Numbered from the stretch's first letter, positions 47,702 through 58,042 are shown. The stretch is DNA of 64,000 nucleotides from Brevibacillus gelatini (GCF_003710935.1 NZ_RHHS01000040.1:62001-126000), one strand, 5' to 3'. Notes: generated by a model not told the origin, from the letters alone. A program made the numbers and translations.

Positions 47702-49492
47702 ATGTCTTGGCAATATCGCACCGTACATTGCGGTGAAGTGACAACCGAACACGTAGGACAGGAAATCGTACTGAACGGCTGGGTGCAAAAGCGCCGTGAC
47801 CTTGGCGGAGTCATTTTCATCGACTTCCGCGACCGCACCGGAATCGTGCAAATCGTCTTCAATCCGGAGCACAACAAGCCAGCGTGGGAAGCCGCTGACA
47901 AAGTGCGCAGCGAGTACGTTCTGGTGGTAAAAGGCAGCGTTGTAAAACGTGCGCCGGAAGCGGTCAATCCGAAGTTGAAAACGGGAGAAGTCGAGGTTCA
48001 CATTTCCGAAATCCATATTTTGAACGATGCCAAAACGCCTCCGTTCCCAATCGAGGACGACATCGACGTCGATGAGCAGGTTCGCCTGAAATACCGCTAC
48101 CTCGACCTGCGCCGTCCGGAAATGCAACGCTCCCTGATGTTGCGCAGCAAAGCGGCGAAAGCATTCCGCGACTACCTGGACGAGAACGGCTTCGTGGAAG
48201 TGGAGACGCCGATGCTGACCAAGAGTACGCCAGAGGGCGCGCGCGACTACCTCGTGCCATCCCGCGTACATCCCGGCGAGTTCTACGCGCTGCCGCAATC
48301 GCCACAGCTGTTCAAGCAGCTTTTGATGGTATCCGGTCTGGAGCGCTACTACCAGATCGTGCGCTGCTTCCGCGACGAAGACTTGCGCGCTGACCGCCAG
48401 CCTGAGTTTACCCAGGTGGACATCGAAACATCCTTCCTGTCGATGGAAGAAATTTTGCCGATGATGGAAAAAATGGTCGCGCACGTGTTCAAGCAAACGA
48501 TTGGCGTGGACATTCCGACTCCATTCCCGCGCCTGACTTATGCGGAAGCGATGGCTCGCTACGGCTCTGACAAACCGGACGTACGCTTCGGCATGGAACT
48601 GACAGACGTATCCGATCTGGTTGCGACAAGCGACTTCAAAGTTTTCGCAAGCGTAGTCGCTGGCGGCGGACAGGTAAAAGCGATCAACGCCAAAGGCTGC
48701 GGCCACTACTCCCGCAAGGAAGCGGATGACTTGCAAAAATTCGCGGCCCGCTACGGTGCGAAAGGACTTGCGTACATGGGCTTCAAGGACGGCGAAGTAA
48801 AAGGCCCGATTGCCAAGTTCTTTAAAGAAGAAGAGATTAACGAACTGAAAAAGCGTCTCGAAGCAGAAGAGGGCGACCTGCTCCTGTTCGTGGCCGACAA
48901 GCCAAAAGTCGTCGCAGACGCCTTGGGCGCCCTGCGCTCCAAACTGGGTGCGGAGCTTGGCCTGATCGACCACAGCAAGTTCGCGTTCCTGTGGGTGGTA
49001 GACTTCCCGCTGCTGGAGTGGGATGAGGAAGCAAAACGCTACGTGGCACTGCACCATCCGTTCACTCGTCCAAAAGACGAAGACCTGCACCTGTTCGACA
49101 CCGATCCGGGGCAAATCCGTGCGCAAGCATACGACATGGTGTTGAACGGCTACGAGCTGGGCGGCGGTTCCATGCGGATTTTCAAACGCGACGTACAGGA
49201 AAAAATGTTCAAGGCACTCGGCTTTACAAAAGAAGAAGCGCATGAGCAATTCGGCTTCCTGCTCGATGCATTCGAGTACGGCACGCCTCCGCACGGCGGA
49301 ATCGCGCTCGGCCTGGACCGCCTGATTATGCTGCTGGCTGGCCGTAACAACCTGCGCGAAGTCATCGCGTTCCCGAAAACAGCAAGCGCGAGCGACCTGA
49401 TGGTCAATGCGCCGGATGTGGTAGCGCCGAAGCAGCTGACAGAGCTGTCGATCGCCACACTGGCAAAAGAAGAAGAAAAGGTAGAAGCGTAA
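47702..49492 (+). CDS. aspS: Aspartyl-tRNA synthetase
   Basis: 596 aa, class II bacterial type. N-terminal OB fold (residues 10-105, [20 protein letters not shown]), motif 2 [20 protein letters not shown] (about 217-236), GAD insertion domain (about 290-420), and motif 3 [13 protein letters not shown] (about 531-543). Start ATG 47702 follows GGAGG. Co-transcribed with hisS, 22 bases apart. Confidence 0.97.
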   Translation: MSWQYRTVHCGEVTTEHVGQEIVLNGWVQKRRDLGGVIFIDFRDRTGIVQIVFNPEHNKPAWEAADKVRSEYVLVVKGSVVKRAPEAVNPKLKTGEVEVHISEIHILNDAKTPPFPIEDDIDVDEQVRLKYRYLDLRRPEMQRSLMLRSKAAKAFRDYLDENGFVEVETPMLTKSTPEGARDYLVPSRVHPGEFYALPQSPQLFKQLLMVSGLERYYQIVRCFRDEDLRADRQPEFTQVDIETSFLSMEEILPMMEKMVAHVFKQTIGVDIPTPFPRLTYAEAMARYGSDKPDVRFGMELTDVSDLVATSDFKVFASVVAGGGQVKAINAKGCGHYSRKEADDLQKFAARYGAKGLAYMGFKDGEVKGPIAKFFKEEEINELKKRLEAEEGDLLLFVADKPKVVADALGALRSKLGAELGLIDHSKFAFLWVVDFPLLEWDEEAKRYVALHHPFTRPKDEDLHLFDTDPGQIRAQAYDMVLNGYELGGGSMRIFKRDVQEKMFKALGFTKEEAHEQFGFLLDAFEYGTPPHGGIALGLDRLIMLLAGRNNLREVIAFPKTASASDLMVNAPDVVAPKQLTELSIATLAKEEEKVEA

Positions 49493-49497
49493 CCGAC

Positions 49498-49527
49498 TTG
49501 CGCAACTGCATGGCTGTTTGATACAGT
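49498..49527 (+). promoter_or_regulatory. Candidate promoter of 6S RNA
   Basis: TTGCGC (49498-49503), 18 bases, TACAGT (49522-49527). Confidence 0.5.
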
Positions 49528-49534
49528 GGTAATA

Positions 49535-49732
49535 CTACTACCAAGCCCTGCGATGTTCGTGACATCCGAAAGTTTTGAGCCACAAATTTTGTTTCGGGAG
49601 TTTTTCGTCCGCAATTGTAAAGACATGCCTCCGTCGAGTGGACGTCTGCAACAATTGGGCAAGACACCCACCTGCGATTAGCAGGTTCAAAACCAAGGAG
49701 CTACACGGCATTCTGGGGCTCCTTTTTTCTTT
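49535..49732 (+). ncRNA. ssrS: 6S RNA (SsrS/BsrA-type)
   Basis: The 300-base gap between aspS and tcdA has no coding capacity but a structured transcript-like segment of about 198 bases ending in a terminator (AAGGAGC ... GGCTCCTTTTTT). In B. subtilis 6S-1 RNA (bsrA) lies exactly between aspS and tcdA (yrvM). 6S RNA binds sigma-A RNA polymerase. Ends are approximate. Confidence 0.8.
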
Positions 49733-49792
49733 GTGATTCCTACTTTTCCGATTGACTATGAATTTACTTGCGAATGAAAGGTGAAACTTACG

Positions 49793-50548
49793 ATGCTTCA
49801 TCAATTTTCCCGTTGCGAATTGGCCATCGGTCCCGAAGGTTTGGAAAAAATGAAAAATAGCCGCGTCGCCGTTCTCGGTGTGGGCGGTGTTGGTTCTTTT
49901 ACAGTGGAAGCGCTTGCCCGGACAGGTGTCGGCAAGCTCGTGCTGGTAGACAAGGACGTGGTTGACATCACCAACATCAACCGGCAGATTCACGCGAACT
50001 TGAACACCATCGGACAAAAAAAGGCAGAGCTGATGAAAGAGCGGATCGCCGCGATCAATCCGGAATGCGAAGTCGTGACGCTCAACATGTTTTACAACAA
50101 CGAGACGGCCGAGCAACTGTTTGCCCATGAACTGGACTACATCGTGGACGCCATGGATACGATGTCGGCCAAGCTGCATCTGATCCAGGAGGCGAAGCGC
50201 CGCCGCATTCCGATCATCTCCAGCATGGGGGCGGCGAACAAGATGGACCCGACCCGTTTTGAGGTCGCAGATATTTCCCAGACAAGCTATGACCCGATTG
50301 CCAAGGTGATTCGCCGCGAGCTGCGCAAAAAAGGCATTTACAAAGGTGTCAAGGTAGTGTATTCCAAAGAAATTCCGGTGACTGTGCGCACAGATGTGCG
50401 GGAAAAAATCGTGACCAACCCGGATTCTCCGATCAGCAAAGTGCGGCAGCCTCCTGCAAGCAACGCTTTTGTTCCATCTGTAGCGGGCCTGATTCTGGCC
50501 AGCGTCGTCGTGCGTGACCTGCTGGACTGGCAGCCCGTAAAAGGATAG
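49793..50548 (+). CDS. tcdA: tRNA threonylcarbamoyladenosine dehydratase TcdA
   Basis: 251 aa, E1/ThiF-like. It cyclises t6A37 to ct6A in tRNA using ATP. Nucleotide-binding VLGVGGVGSF at residues 27-36, LVDKDVVDITNINRQIHA at about 52-69, and SSMGAANKMDPTRFEVADI are characteristic of the YgdL/TcdA branch. ATG 49793 after AAAGGTG is preferred to GTG 49781. Confidence 0.94.
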   Translation: MLHQFSRCELAIGPEGLEKMKNSRVAVLGVGGVGSFTVEALARTGVGKLVLVDKDVVDITNINRQIHANLNTIGQKKAELMKERIAAINPECEVVTLNMFYNNETAEQLFAHELDYIVDAMDTMSAKLHLIQEAKRRRIPIISSMGAANKMDPTRFEVADISQTSYDPIAKVIRRELRKKGIYKGVKVVYSKEIPVTVRTDVREKIVTNPDSPISKVRQPPASNAFVPSVAGLILASVVVRDLLDWQPVKG

Positions 50549-50554
50549 GATAGC

Positions 50555-51913
50555 ATGAGCGATCTGTTTTCGTATGCCTATGACCAGGAAGGGGGCCGCA
50601 AGCAAAAGCCGCTCGCTGCGCGCATGCGGCCCAGGACGATTCAGGAAGTGATCGGCCAATCGCACATTCTGGCGCCGGGCAAGCTGCTGCGTCGGGCGAT
50701 TGAAGCGGATCAAGTATCGTCGCTTATTTTTTACGGTCCGCCCGGCACGGGAAAGACGACGTTGGCAAAAGTGATTGCCCGCACGACCCGCACACATTTT
50801 TCCGAGTTGAACGCAGTCACGGCAGGGGTAGCGGACATCCGCAAAGTCGTGGATGCAGCCAAAGAGCGGCTCGTCATGGACAACCAGCGGACGACGCTGT
50901 TCGTCGACGAGATTCACCGCTTCAACAAGTCCCAGCAGGACGCGCTTCTTCCCTACGTGGAGGAAGGGACGATCATTTTGATTGGCGCTACGACGGAAAA
51001 TCCTTTTTTCGAGGTCAATCCGGCCTTGCTGTCCCGCTCGCAAGTGTTTGCCTTGCAGGCGCTGTCACATGACGAACTGCGGCAGGTGATGGAGCGGGCG
51101 CTGACCGATGAGGAAAACGGATTGGCAGAACTGGCCGTCACCGTGACGAAGGAAGCCGCCGAGCACTTGATCCAGTATGCGGAAGGAGACGCCAGACGGC
51201 TGCTGAATGCGTTGGAGCTTGCGGTGACGACGACGCCTCCTGATCCGGACGGCGGCGTGACGGTGACGCTGGATGTAGCTGTAGAGTCCATCCAGCGCCG
51301 CGCCGTTCGCTACGACAAAAGCGGCGACAATCATTACGACACGATTTCGGCTTTTATCAAATCGATTCGCGGCTCCGATCCGGATGCTGCGCTTTATTGG
51401 CTGGCGAGGATGATTGATGCGGGTGAAGATCCCCGGTTTATTTCGCGCCGACTGGTGATTTCGGCTTCCGAAGACATTGGAAATGCAGACCCGCAAGCGA
51501 TCTCGGTTGCGGTTGCCTGCTTTCAGGCGGTAGAATTGGTGGGGATGCCGGAAGGACGAATCCCTCTGGCCCAGGCAACGACGTATTTGGCGACAGCGCC
51601 GAAAAGCAATGCGGCCTACAACGGAATCAACTCCGCGCTGGAGCGGATTCGCACGGATGGCCACAAGCCGGTTCCGATCCATTTGCGGGATTCGGCGTAC
51701 AAGGGCGCAGCCAAGCTGGGACACGGTCAGGGATACCTGTACCCGCACGACTACCCGTATGGATATGTACCCCAAAAGTATCTGCCTGATGGTGTGAATT
51801 ATTCGTTCTACCAGCCAAAAGATTTTGGCTACGAGCGGCATATCCGGCGCTTCCAGGAAGAGCGGAAAAAGCTGGATGCTCGCGGATTGCCGAAGAAAAA
51901 CTCCCCCGAATAA
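50555..51913 (+). CDS. rarA: Replication-associated recombination protein RarA (MgsA)
   Basis: 452 aa AAA+ ATPase. Walker A YGPPGTGKTTL at 60-70, Walker B VDEIHRFNK at 117-125, sensor LIGATTENPFFEVNPALLSR, and the C-terminal MgsA tetramer domain (SDPDAALYWLARMIDAGEDP). It acts at stalled replication forks. It starts seven bases after tcdA. A CCCCC/GGGGG hairpin spans the stop codon. Confidence 0.95.
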   Translation: MSDLFSYAYDQEGGRKQKPLAARMRPRTIQEVIGQSHILAPGKLLRRAIEADQVSSLIFYGPPGTGKTTLAKVIARTTRTHFSELNAVTAGVADIRKVVDAAKERLVMDNQRTTLFVDEIHRFNKSQQDALLPYVEEGTIILIGATTENPFFEVNPALLSRSQVFALQALSHDELRQVMERALTDEENGLAELAVTVTKEAAEHLIQYAEGDARRLLNALELAVTTTPPDPDGGVTVTLDVAVESIQRRAVRYDKSGDNHYDTISAFIKSIRGSDPDAALYWLARMIDAGEDPRFISRRLVISASEDIGNADPQAISVAVACFQAVELVGMPEGRIPLAQATTYLATAPKSNAAYNGINSALERIRTDGHKPVPIHLRDSAYKGAAKLGHGQGYLYPHDYPYGYVPQKYLPDGVNYSFYQPKDFGYERHIRRFQEERKKLDARGLPKKNSPE

Positions 51914-51929
51914 CAGGGGGAGCATTCCA

Positions 51930-52103
51930 TCAGGTGCGGACGTTGCCGCCTGGTTTGTTCGGCAAATCGCCGTTTTCATTCGGCTGTTTGCTCTGTTCGC
52001 TTGCCCCGAAGCGGGCTTTGTGGGCAATGGTGCCCGCAGGCTGGTCGTACAAGGTGGCGGACGGGTGGTTGCGTCCTCGTTCCGAGCGCTTGTTCGTTGC
52101 CAT
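51930..52103 (-). CDS. Small basic protein, putative spore protein, paralogue B
   Basis: 57 aa on the minus strand, starting MATNKRSERGRNHPSATLYD and ending LPNKPGGNVRT. It has a GGGGGGTGAAAG ribosome site and a sigma-G-like promoter like the paralogue at 9435-9587. Shared features are [KR]SERxxNHP near the N-terminus, an FGA triplet in the middle, and a PxGN end. It is hydrophilic and Asn/Lys/Pro-rich, unlikely to fold alone, and would suit a minor small acid-soluble spore protein. The family was not recognised. Confidence 0.78.
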   Translation of the reverse strand: MATNKRSERGRNHPSATLYDQPAGTIAHKARFGASEQSKQPNENGDLPNKPGGNVRT

Positions 52104-52127
52104 TTTGCTTTCACCCCCCTAAGATGC

Positions 52128-52156
52128 TAGTGTGTCCCGGGACGCCCAAGTCATGT
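52128..52156 (-). promoter_or_regulatory. Sigma-G-like promoter of small gene B
   Basis: Minus strand: ACATG (52156-52152), 17 bases, CACACTA (52134-52128). Box sequences are identical to those before small gene A. Confidence 0.55.
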
Positions 52157-52202
52157 AGGGTAAGGGAGTGGGTAAACACAAGAAAAAGAGGAGAGTTGTT
52201 AC

Positions 52203-52622
52203 GTGAAAATTTCTACGAAAGGACGCTACGGACTGACGATCATGATGGAGCTGGCCAACCGGGTAGGGGAAGGGCCGACCTCCTTGCGCAGCATTGCCCA
52301 GAAGCATGAACTGTCCGAGCATTATTTGGAGCAGCTGATTGCGCCTTTGCGCAACGCAGGATTGGTAAAAAGCATTCGCGGAGCCTACGGCGGCTACGTT
52401 TTGGCAAAACAGCCGGATGAAATCTCTGCCGGAGATGTCATTCGTGTACTGGAAGGGCCAATCAGCCCGGTTGAGTTTGCAGAAGAAGAGGACCCGGCGA
52501 AGCGCCAGCTGTGGCTGCGCATTCGCGACAGCATTTCCGCGGTGCTCGATTCGACCTCGCTGCAAGATTTGATTAGCTATGAAGATGACGGACATACCGA
52601 TAACTATATGTTTTACATTTAA
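52203..52622 (+). CDS. cymR: Rrf2-family regulator CymR
   Basis: 139 aa. N-terminal winged helix (MKISTKGRYGLTIMMELANR; SLRSIAQKHELSEHYLEQL), wing RGAYGGYVLAKQP. It contains no cysteine, so it is not an Fe-S-binding IscR/NsrR type; CymR of B. subtilis is likewise cluster-free and represses cysteine metabolism genes in complex with CysK. The order rarA-cymR-iscS agrees with this. GTG start after GAGGAGA. Confidence 0.9.
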   Translation: MKISTKGRYGLTIMMELANRVGEGPTSLRSIAQKHELSEHYLEQLIAPLRNAGLVKSIRGAYGGYVLAKQPDEISAGDVIRVLEGPISPVEFAEEEDPAKRQLWLRIRDSISAVLDSTSLQDLISYEDDGHTDNYMFYI

Positions 52623-52664
52623 GCAATTTCAGCACGGCTGCCAAGCCAGTAGAAGGTGACACTT

Positions 52665-53813
52665 TTGTCTGACATGTTGTATTTTGACCACGCTGCTACG
52701 ACTCCGGTGCATCCCCGTGTACTTGCAGCGATGACTCCATACTTAACGCAAGTATTTGGCAACCCGTCCAGTGTCCACGGCGCCGGACGCGAGGCGCGCA
52801 AGGCACTGGAACAAGCGCGGGATACGATCGCGGGCTTTATGGATGCCGATCCGCAATCGCTCATCTTCACCAGCGGCGGGACGGAAGCGGACAATATGGC
52901 GATCATTGGCGGGGCGATGGTGCAGCGCGAACGCGGCCGCCATGTCATTACGACCCGGATTGAACACCACGCGGTCCTGCATGCTTGTGAATTTTTGGAG
53001 CAGGCAGGTTTTGAAGTGACGTATCTGCCTGTAGACAGAACAGGCTCTGTCCGGCTGGAAGATGTGAAGCAGGCTGTCCGCCCGGATACCGTGCTCGTCT
53101 CGATCATGTACGGCAACAACGAGGTTGGAACGATCCAGCCTATTGAAGAAATCGGCGCTTTCCTGCGGGAAAAAGGCATTGTTTTTCACACGGATGCCGT
53201 ACAGGCATTCGGCGTGTTGCCGATTCAGGCAAAACAGCTTCCGGTGGACATGCTCTCTGTGTCCGCGCACAAAATCAACGGCCCCAAAGGTGTAGGGGCC
53301 CTGTATCTCGGACGCAAGGTACCGATCTCGCCGATTTTGCACGGCGGGTCGCAGGAACGCAAGCGCAGGGCGGGAACGGAAAACCTGGCTGGCATCGTCG
53401 GCTTTGCCGAAGCTGTCAAAGTCGCAGCGGAGGAGATGGCGGATCGCGTTGCCAAATACGGGGAAATGAAGGCCGCCATGCTCGCCGTTTGGGAAGAGGC
53501 AGGAATTGCCTACCATGTAAATGGACACCCGACAAGCGTACTGCCGCATATTCTCAACGTCAGCTTCCCTGGCGTGCACACGGAAACGATGCTGATGAAC
53601 CTCGATCTGTCACGAATCGCAGCAGCCAGCGGCTCGGCGTGCACGTCAGGCTCTCTGGAGCTGTCGCACGTGCTCGTGGCGATGCAGTTGGAAGACGAAA
53701 TTGCCCGGTCCGCGATCCGTTTCAGTTTCGGCATTACGAACACCGTCGAGGAAGCAAGACAAGCCGCGCAGACAGTGGTGCAAATCGTCAACCGCCTCGT
53801 GCGCAGCAAGTAA
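52665..53813 (+). CDS. iscS: Cysteine desulfurase (IscS/NifS-like)
   Basis: 382 aa PLP enzyme that moves sulfur from cysteine to a persulfide for thiolation or cluster assembly. PLP lysine in SVSAHKINGPKG (K203), PLP histidine in IEHHAVLHA, substrate-binding GSQERKRRAGTEN, and the active-site cysteine in ASGSACTSGSLE (C326). TTG 52665 is chosen with AAGGTG; GTG 52656 is part of that site. In B. subtilis the partner mnmA follows; here it does not. Confidence 0.94.
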   Translation: MSDMLYFDHAATTPVHPRVLAAMTPYLTQVFGNPSSVHGAGREARKALEQARDTIAGFMDADPQSLIFTSGGTEADNMAIIGGAMVQRERGRHVITTRIEHHAVLHACEFLEQAGFEVTYLPVDRTGSVRLEDVKQAVRPDTVLVSIMYGNNEVGTIQPIEEIGAFLREKGIVFHTDAVQAFGVLPIQAKQLPVDMLSVSAHKINGPKGVGALYLGRKVPISPILHGGSQERKRRAGTENLAGIVGFAEAVKVAAEEMADRVAKYGEMKAAMLAVWEEAGIAYHVNGHPTSVLPHILNVSFPGVHTETMLMNLDLSRIAAASGSACTSGSLELSHVLVAMQLEDEIARSAIRFSFGITNTVEEARQAAQTVVQIVNRLVRSK

Positions 53814-53835
53814 ATGGAACACACCACAAACCAAC

Positions 53836-53879
53836 AGGAACCGCCCGGAAGCAGGAAAGTGCCTCCGGGCGGTTTTTGT
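53836..53879 (+). terminator. Terminator after iscS
   Basis: AACCGCCCGGA / TCCGGGCGGTT stem with TTTTTG tail. Confidence 0.9.
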
Positions 53880-54011
53880 TGGCTTTGCTTTTTGAGCGAA
53901 TTGTCAAATTATTTTCACTTGTGGTTAAATGTGGAAGATGATGGTAAAATGACTCTGTAGAACCATGCCGGAAGAACCAAGTTTTTCGCATCTTAATCAA
54001 GGAGAGGAAAA

Positions 54012-55679
54012 ATGATGATGGCCAGACGATACTCGATTCGCTACAAACTGGTGCTGACAATTCTCTTTCTGACCGTCCTTCCACTGATGATCGTCGGGTA
54101 TATCCAGTTTGAAAGTGCGCGGAGTGCCGTATATCGGCTGACTGTTTCCGATTTGCAATACATAACCAAACTGAAGGCGCGGGAGCTGGTCCCTTACGTC
54201 CAGACGACGACCTTAAACGAAGCAAGTAGACAGAAAATTGACGAAATCGTACGCGATGTGGCAGAGAGCTACTACAAGCCGAATGGAATGGTCGGCTATG
54301 CCTATATTGTCGATGAAAAAGGCGTGGCGCTTTTCCATCCGGAAGCAAACGTGCAAAATACTTCGCTCGCCGGCGAAGCGTTCATGCAGGAGATGCTCGG
54401 TAAAAAGAGCGGCTGGCTGGAATACGAGTTCCAGGGGGCCACAAAGCTGGTCGTGTACGAAGCCTTGCCGAACGGATGGATTCTCGCGATTGGCAGTTAT
54501 CAGAACGACTTGCTTGCGACAATCGAGAGCAACCGTCCGCTCATGTTTCTCCTGAATCTGCTGAGCGCAATCGTGGCGCTTGCTACCGGGATTTTTATCG
54601 TCAGCAAGCTCGTTCGTCCGCTGAAAGAGCTGGTGGCCGCGATGAAGGCAGCAGAGGGAGGCGATCTGACCAGGCGGGTAACGGTCCGCTCGCGGGACGA
54701 GCTTGGCGAGCTGTCTGCGATGTACAACGAAATGATGGAAGTGTTCTGCAACATGTTAAGCGAGGTGCAGCGTGTCTCCCAACAGGTGGCGGCTGCCTCC
54801 GAGGAATTGACGGCCAGCGCCGCAGAAAGCGCCCGCGCCGCGGAGCAAGTCTCGCTCGCCTCCACAGAGATTGCGACTGGTTCGGAGGTGCAAAAACAGA
54901 CGGTAGCGGATACGACGCGCTTTTTGACGCGAATCGGCGGCGACATCGAGCAAATCGCAACCGCCACAGAACAGGTCAATACCGATGCGACACAGGCGTT
55001 TCGCCTGGCGCAGGATGGCGGGGACAAGCTGAAAGAGCTTGTGCAGGAGATGGACGAGATTACGACCCGCGCCCGCCATACGGAGCAGGTCATTCGCGAG
55101 CTGGGCATGCAATCGGAAAAAATTATCGGAATCATCACGATCATCCGGCAAATTTCCGAACAAACGAACCTTCTCGCACTGAATGCGGCGATTGAAGCGG
55201 CACGCGCCGGCGAACAGGGAAGAAGCTTCGCTGTCGTCGCGCAGGAAGTGCGCAAGCTGGCAGAACAGTCAGGAAATGCGGCAGAAGAAATCGCCTCGTT
55301 GATTCATACGATCCATACCGACATTTTGGCTGCTGTCCAGGCGATGGGGACGACGACAGAAGCGGTTCAGGCAGGGCGGGGCGGTGTAGCCGTTGCGGGA
55401 GAAAGCTTCCAGCAAATTTTGATCGCCGTCCAGGACGTCAGCCAGCAGGTGAACCGGATGAATGAGGCGGCACAGGGCATTCACCGCGATACGCTCCGGC
55501 TCGTCGAACACTCCGAAAAAATTGCCGAGCTGGCGGAGACAGCCGCGAAGGATACGCAGGAGGTAGCGGCCGCTTCCGAACAGCAGACTGCGACGACCGA
55601 GGAAATGACGGCGGCTGCAGAGACACTGGCCCAGATGGCGGAGCAGTTGTCAGAGCAAGTAAAACGCTTTACAATTTAA
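54012..55679 (+). CDS. Methyl-accepting chemotaxis protein with Cache-type sensor
   Basis: 555 aa. Membrane helix 1 at about residues 12-32, an extracellular single-Cache-like sensor at about 35-185 ([36 protein letters not shown]), helix 2 at about 180-200, HAMP at about 200-255, and a coiled-coil signalling domain whose hairpin tip reads [20 protein letters not shown] (about 387-406). Ligand unknown. Lone chemotaxis gene, monocistronic, with its own terminator. Confidence 0.95.
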   Translation: MMMARRYSIRYKLVLTILFLTVLPLMIVGYIQFESARSAVYRLTVSDLQYITKLKARELVPYVQTTTLNEASRQKIDEIVRDVAESYYKPNGMVGYAYIVDEKGVALFHPEANVQNTSLAGEAFMQEMLGKKSGWLEYEFQGATKLVVYEALPNGWILAIGSYQNDLLATIESNRPLMFLLNLLSAIVALATGIFIVSKLVRPLKELVAAMKAAEGGDLTRRVTVRSRDELGELSAMYNEMMEVFCNMLSEVQRVSQQVAAASEELTASAAESARAAEQVSLASTEIATGSEVQKQTVADTTRFLTRIGGDIEQIATATEQVNTDATQAFRLAQDGGDKLKELVQEMDEITTRARHTEQVIRELGMQSEKIIGIITIIRQISEQTNLLALNAAIEAARAGEQGRSFAVVAQEVRKLAEQSGNAAEEIASLIHTIHTDILAAVQAMGTTTEAVQAGRGGVAVAGESFQQILIAVQDVSQQVNRMNEAAQGIHRDTLRLVEHSEKIAELAETAAKDTQEVAAASEQQTATTEEMTAAAETLAQMAEQLSEQVKRFTI

Positions 55680-55693
55680 AACGTATGACTACG

Positions 55694-55730
55694 AGAAAAA
55701 TCCACTTTCCTTGTCAAAGTGGATTTTTCT
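55694..55730 (+). terminator. Terminator after the chemotaxis receptor
   Basis: AAAAATCCACTTT / AAAGTGGATTTTT perfect 13-bp inverted repeat. Confidence 0.9.
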
Positions 55731-55780
55731 GTTCGTGCCACTTTGCTCGTCTTGGAGCAGGCAAGAGAGGAGAAGGTGAG

Positions 55781-58042
55781 ATGGAGGAGCAGCAATCAAT
55801 CTCCCTGTTTGCGGAACCCTTTATTCGCGGATATGTGACACAAGAAATTTTTTACAATGAAGAAACGTGGTACGGCGTCATTCGTCTTAAAATAGAAGAG
55901 ACGACAGAAGCGATCAAGGAATCGGAAGTCATCATTGTCGGCAACTTCCCTCGGCCTCACCCGGAGGAGCTGTATACGTTCTACGGCGAGTGGAAGACCC
56001 ATGCGCGCTTCGGGCAGCAGTACGCGGTCAAGCGTTACGAGCGGGAAACGCCGAAGACGCTGTCTGGCGTGGAGCGCTATTTGGCCAGCGGGCTGTTTCA
56101 GGGCATCGGCAAAAAGATGGCAAAGCGCATCGTCGAACACCTTGGCGTAGATGCCTTGACGATTATCGCCGATCATCCCGAGCGGCTTGCCGAAATCCAG
56201 GGCATTTCCGAATCGCGGGCCAAGCTGATTTACGAGTCCGTCCTGGAGCACCGCTCACTGGAGAGTGCGATGGTCTTTCTGTACGACTTCGGGATTGGCG
56301 TGAACATGGCGCTCCGAATTTACCAGACGTACAAGCTGGAGACGATGACAGTGCTCAAGGAAGAGCCGTATCGCTTGATCGAGGATGTCGTCGGGATCGG
56401 GTTCAAGCGGGCTGACGATATTGCCCGCGCGACCGGTATAGCCGCTTCGTCGGAAGAACGCGTAAAAGCGGCGGCCTTGTTCGTGCTCCAGGAGGCGTCC
56501 TATTCGGAAGGACACGTCTACTTGCCTGTTGATGAGCTATGTGAGAAGACGCTCGGCCTGTTGACGGAATGCGGCGGGCATGTTTTTTCCGGGGAAGACA
56601 TTTTGCACGCTGTCGAGGCTTTGTTTGTTGCAAGCAAGGTCGCCTGGGAGGACGAGCGCGTCTATTTGCCTTCCCTGTTTTTTGCGGAGCTGGGTCTGGC
56701 GAACAAGCTGCGGCAGTTTGCCAAGCGGGATTCATTCGGATCGTTTCCGGCCTCGGAATTTTACCGTGCCCTGGGAGCCGTGGAGGACGAGCTGGGAATC
56801 AGCTATGCCCAGACGCAGCGGGATGCGATTGAACAGGCGATTACGTCCGGGCTGATGCTGCTCACAGGTGGACCGGGTACGGGCAAAACGACGGTAATTC
56901 GCGGGATTTGCCGCGTCTTTTCGCAGTTGCATGGACTGTCGCTCGATCTGAAAAAATACAACGAAGAAAATCCTTTCCCGATTTTGCTCGTGGCTCCGAC
57001 CGGGCGCGCTGCCAAACGGATGACGGAGACGACAGGTCTGCCTGCGATGACGATCCATCGTCTGTTGGGCTACAAAGGCGAGAGCTTCGAGCACGACGCC
57101 GAGAATCCGATTCGCGGACGGCTGCTGATCGTGGACGAAATGTCGATGGTCGATGTCTGGCTGGCAAACCAACTGTTTCGCTCCGTGCCGGACGACATGC
57201 AGGTGATTATGGTTGGCGACCCTGACCAGCTGCCGTCCGTTGGCCCAGGCAACGTGTTGCTCGACATGATCCGCTCCGGGCTGCTGCCGATGGTGCAGTT
57301 GACGGAAATTTACCGCCAGGCTGAAGAGTCCACGATCATCCGGCTGGCGCATGATGTGCGCAAAGGGCACGTCCCGGCCGATTTGCTCGATACGACGCCG
57401 GATCGGCGATTTTTCACAAGTTCGCCACAAGATGTTCCCGAAGTGGTGAAACAAATTTGTCTGGGAGCCGTAAAAAAAGGATATACGGCAAAAGATGTAC
57501 AGGTTTTGGCGCCTATTTATAAAGGAAGCGCCGGGGTAAACCGGCTGAATGAAGAACTGCAAGAGCTGTTCAACCCGAAAACCCCGCAAAAGCGCGAGGT
57601 GAAGTTCGGGGACACGACTTTTCGCACAGGCGACAAGGTTCTGCAGTTGGTGAATAATGCCGAAGAACAGGTGTTCAACGGCGATATGGGTGAAATTGTT
57701 GCGATATTTTTCCCGAACGAAAACGCAGAGAACCAGGAAATGCTGGTTGCTGCTTTCGACAATCGGGAGGTGGTGTACAGGCGTTCGGATTACCATCAGC
57801 TGACGCTTGCCTACTGCTGTTCCGTACACAAATCACAAGGGAGCGAATTTCCGATCGTCGTCATGCCGTTTGTCAAAAGCTACTACCGGATGCTCAGGCG
57901 CAAGCTCGTATATACGGGCATTACGCGGAGCAAATCATTCCTCATCATGTGCGGGGAGCCGGATGCGTTTCGTGCAGCCGTGGAAGCCGACGAAGAAGGA
58001 GTGCGGTACAGCTTTTTGCAGGAACGGCTGCAGCAGGAGTGA
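55781..58042 (+). CDS. recD2: ATP-dependent 5'-3' DNA helicase RecD2
   Basis: 753 aa SF1B helicase. N-terminal OB and helix-hairpin-helix region (YLASGLFQGIGKKMAKRIVE; VVGIGFKRADDIA), Walker A LTGGPGTGKTTV (363-371 core), Walker B VDEMSM (about 451-456), GDPDQLPSVGPG, and the C-terminal SH3/motif VI region YTGITRSKSFLIMCG. RecD2 acts in DNA repair and fork maintenance without RecBC. ATG 55781 follows AGGAGAAGGTG. Confidence 0.95.
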   Translation: MEEQQSISLFAEPFIRGYVTQEIFYNEETWYGVIRLKIEETTEAIKESEVIIVGNFPRPHPEELYTFYGEWKTHARFGQQYAVKRYERETPKTLSGVERYLASGLFQGIGKKMAKRIVEHLGVDALTIIADHPERLAEIQGISESRAKLIYESVLEHRSLESAMVFLYDFGIGVNMALRIYQTYKLETMTVLKEEPYRLIEDVVGIGFKRADDIARATGIAASSEERVKAAALFVLQEASYSEGHVYLPVDELCEKTLGLLTECGGHVFSGEDILHAVEALFVASKVAWEDERVYLPSLFFAELGLANKLRQFAKRDSFGSFPASEFYRALGAVEDELGISYAQTQRDAIEQAITSGLMLLTGGPGTGKTTVIRGICRVFSQLHGLSLDLKKYNEENPFPILLVAPTGRAAKRMTETTGLPAMTIHRLLGYKGESFEHDAENPIRGRLLIVDEMSMVDVWLANQLFRSVPDDMQVIMVGDPDQLPSVGPGNVLLDMIRSGLLPMVQLTEIYRQAEESTIIRLAHDVRKGHVPADLLDTTPDRRFFTSSPQDVPEVVKQICLGAVKKGYTAKDVQVLAPIYKGSAGVNRLNEELQELFNPKTPQKREVKFGDTTFRTGDKVLQLVNNAEEQVFNGDMGEIVAIFFPNENAENQEMLVAAFDNREVVYRRSDYHQLTLAYCCSVHKSQGSEFPIVVMPFVKSYYRMLRRKLVYTGITRSKSFLIMCGEPDAFRAAVEADEEGVRYSFLQERLQQE

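Noticed and set aside
46225-49294. Long minus-strand frames over hisS and aspS
   Set aside because: Shadows of two well-defined synthetases; they even run across the T-box leader.
53814-54011. A firm promoter for the chemotaxis gene
   Set aside because: TTGTGG and TAAAAT are 20 bases apart, too far; no other convincing pair was seen.
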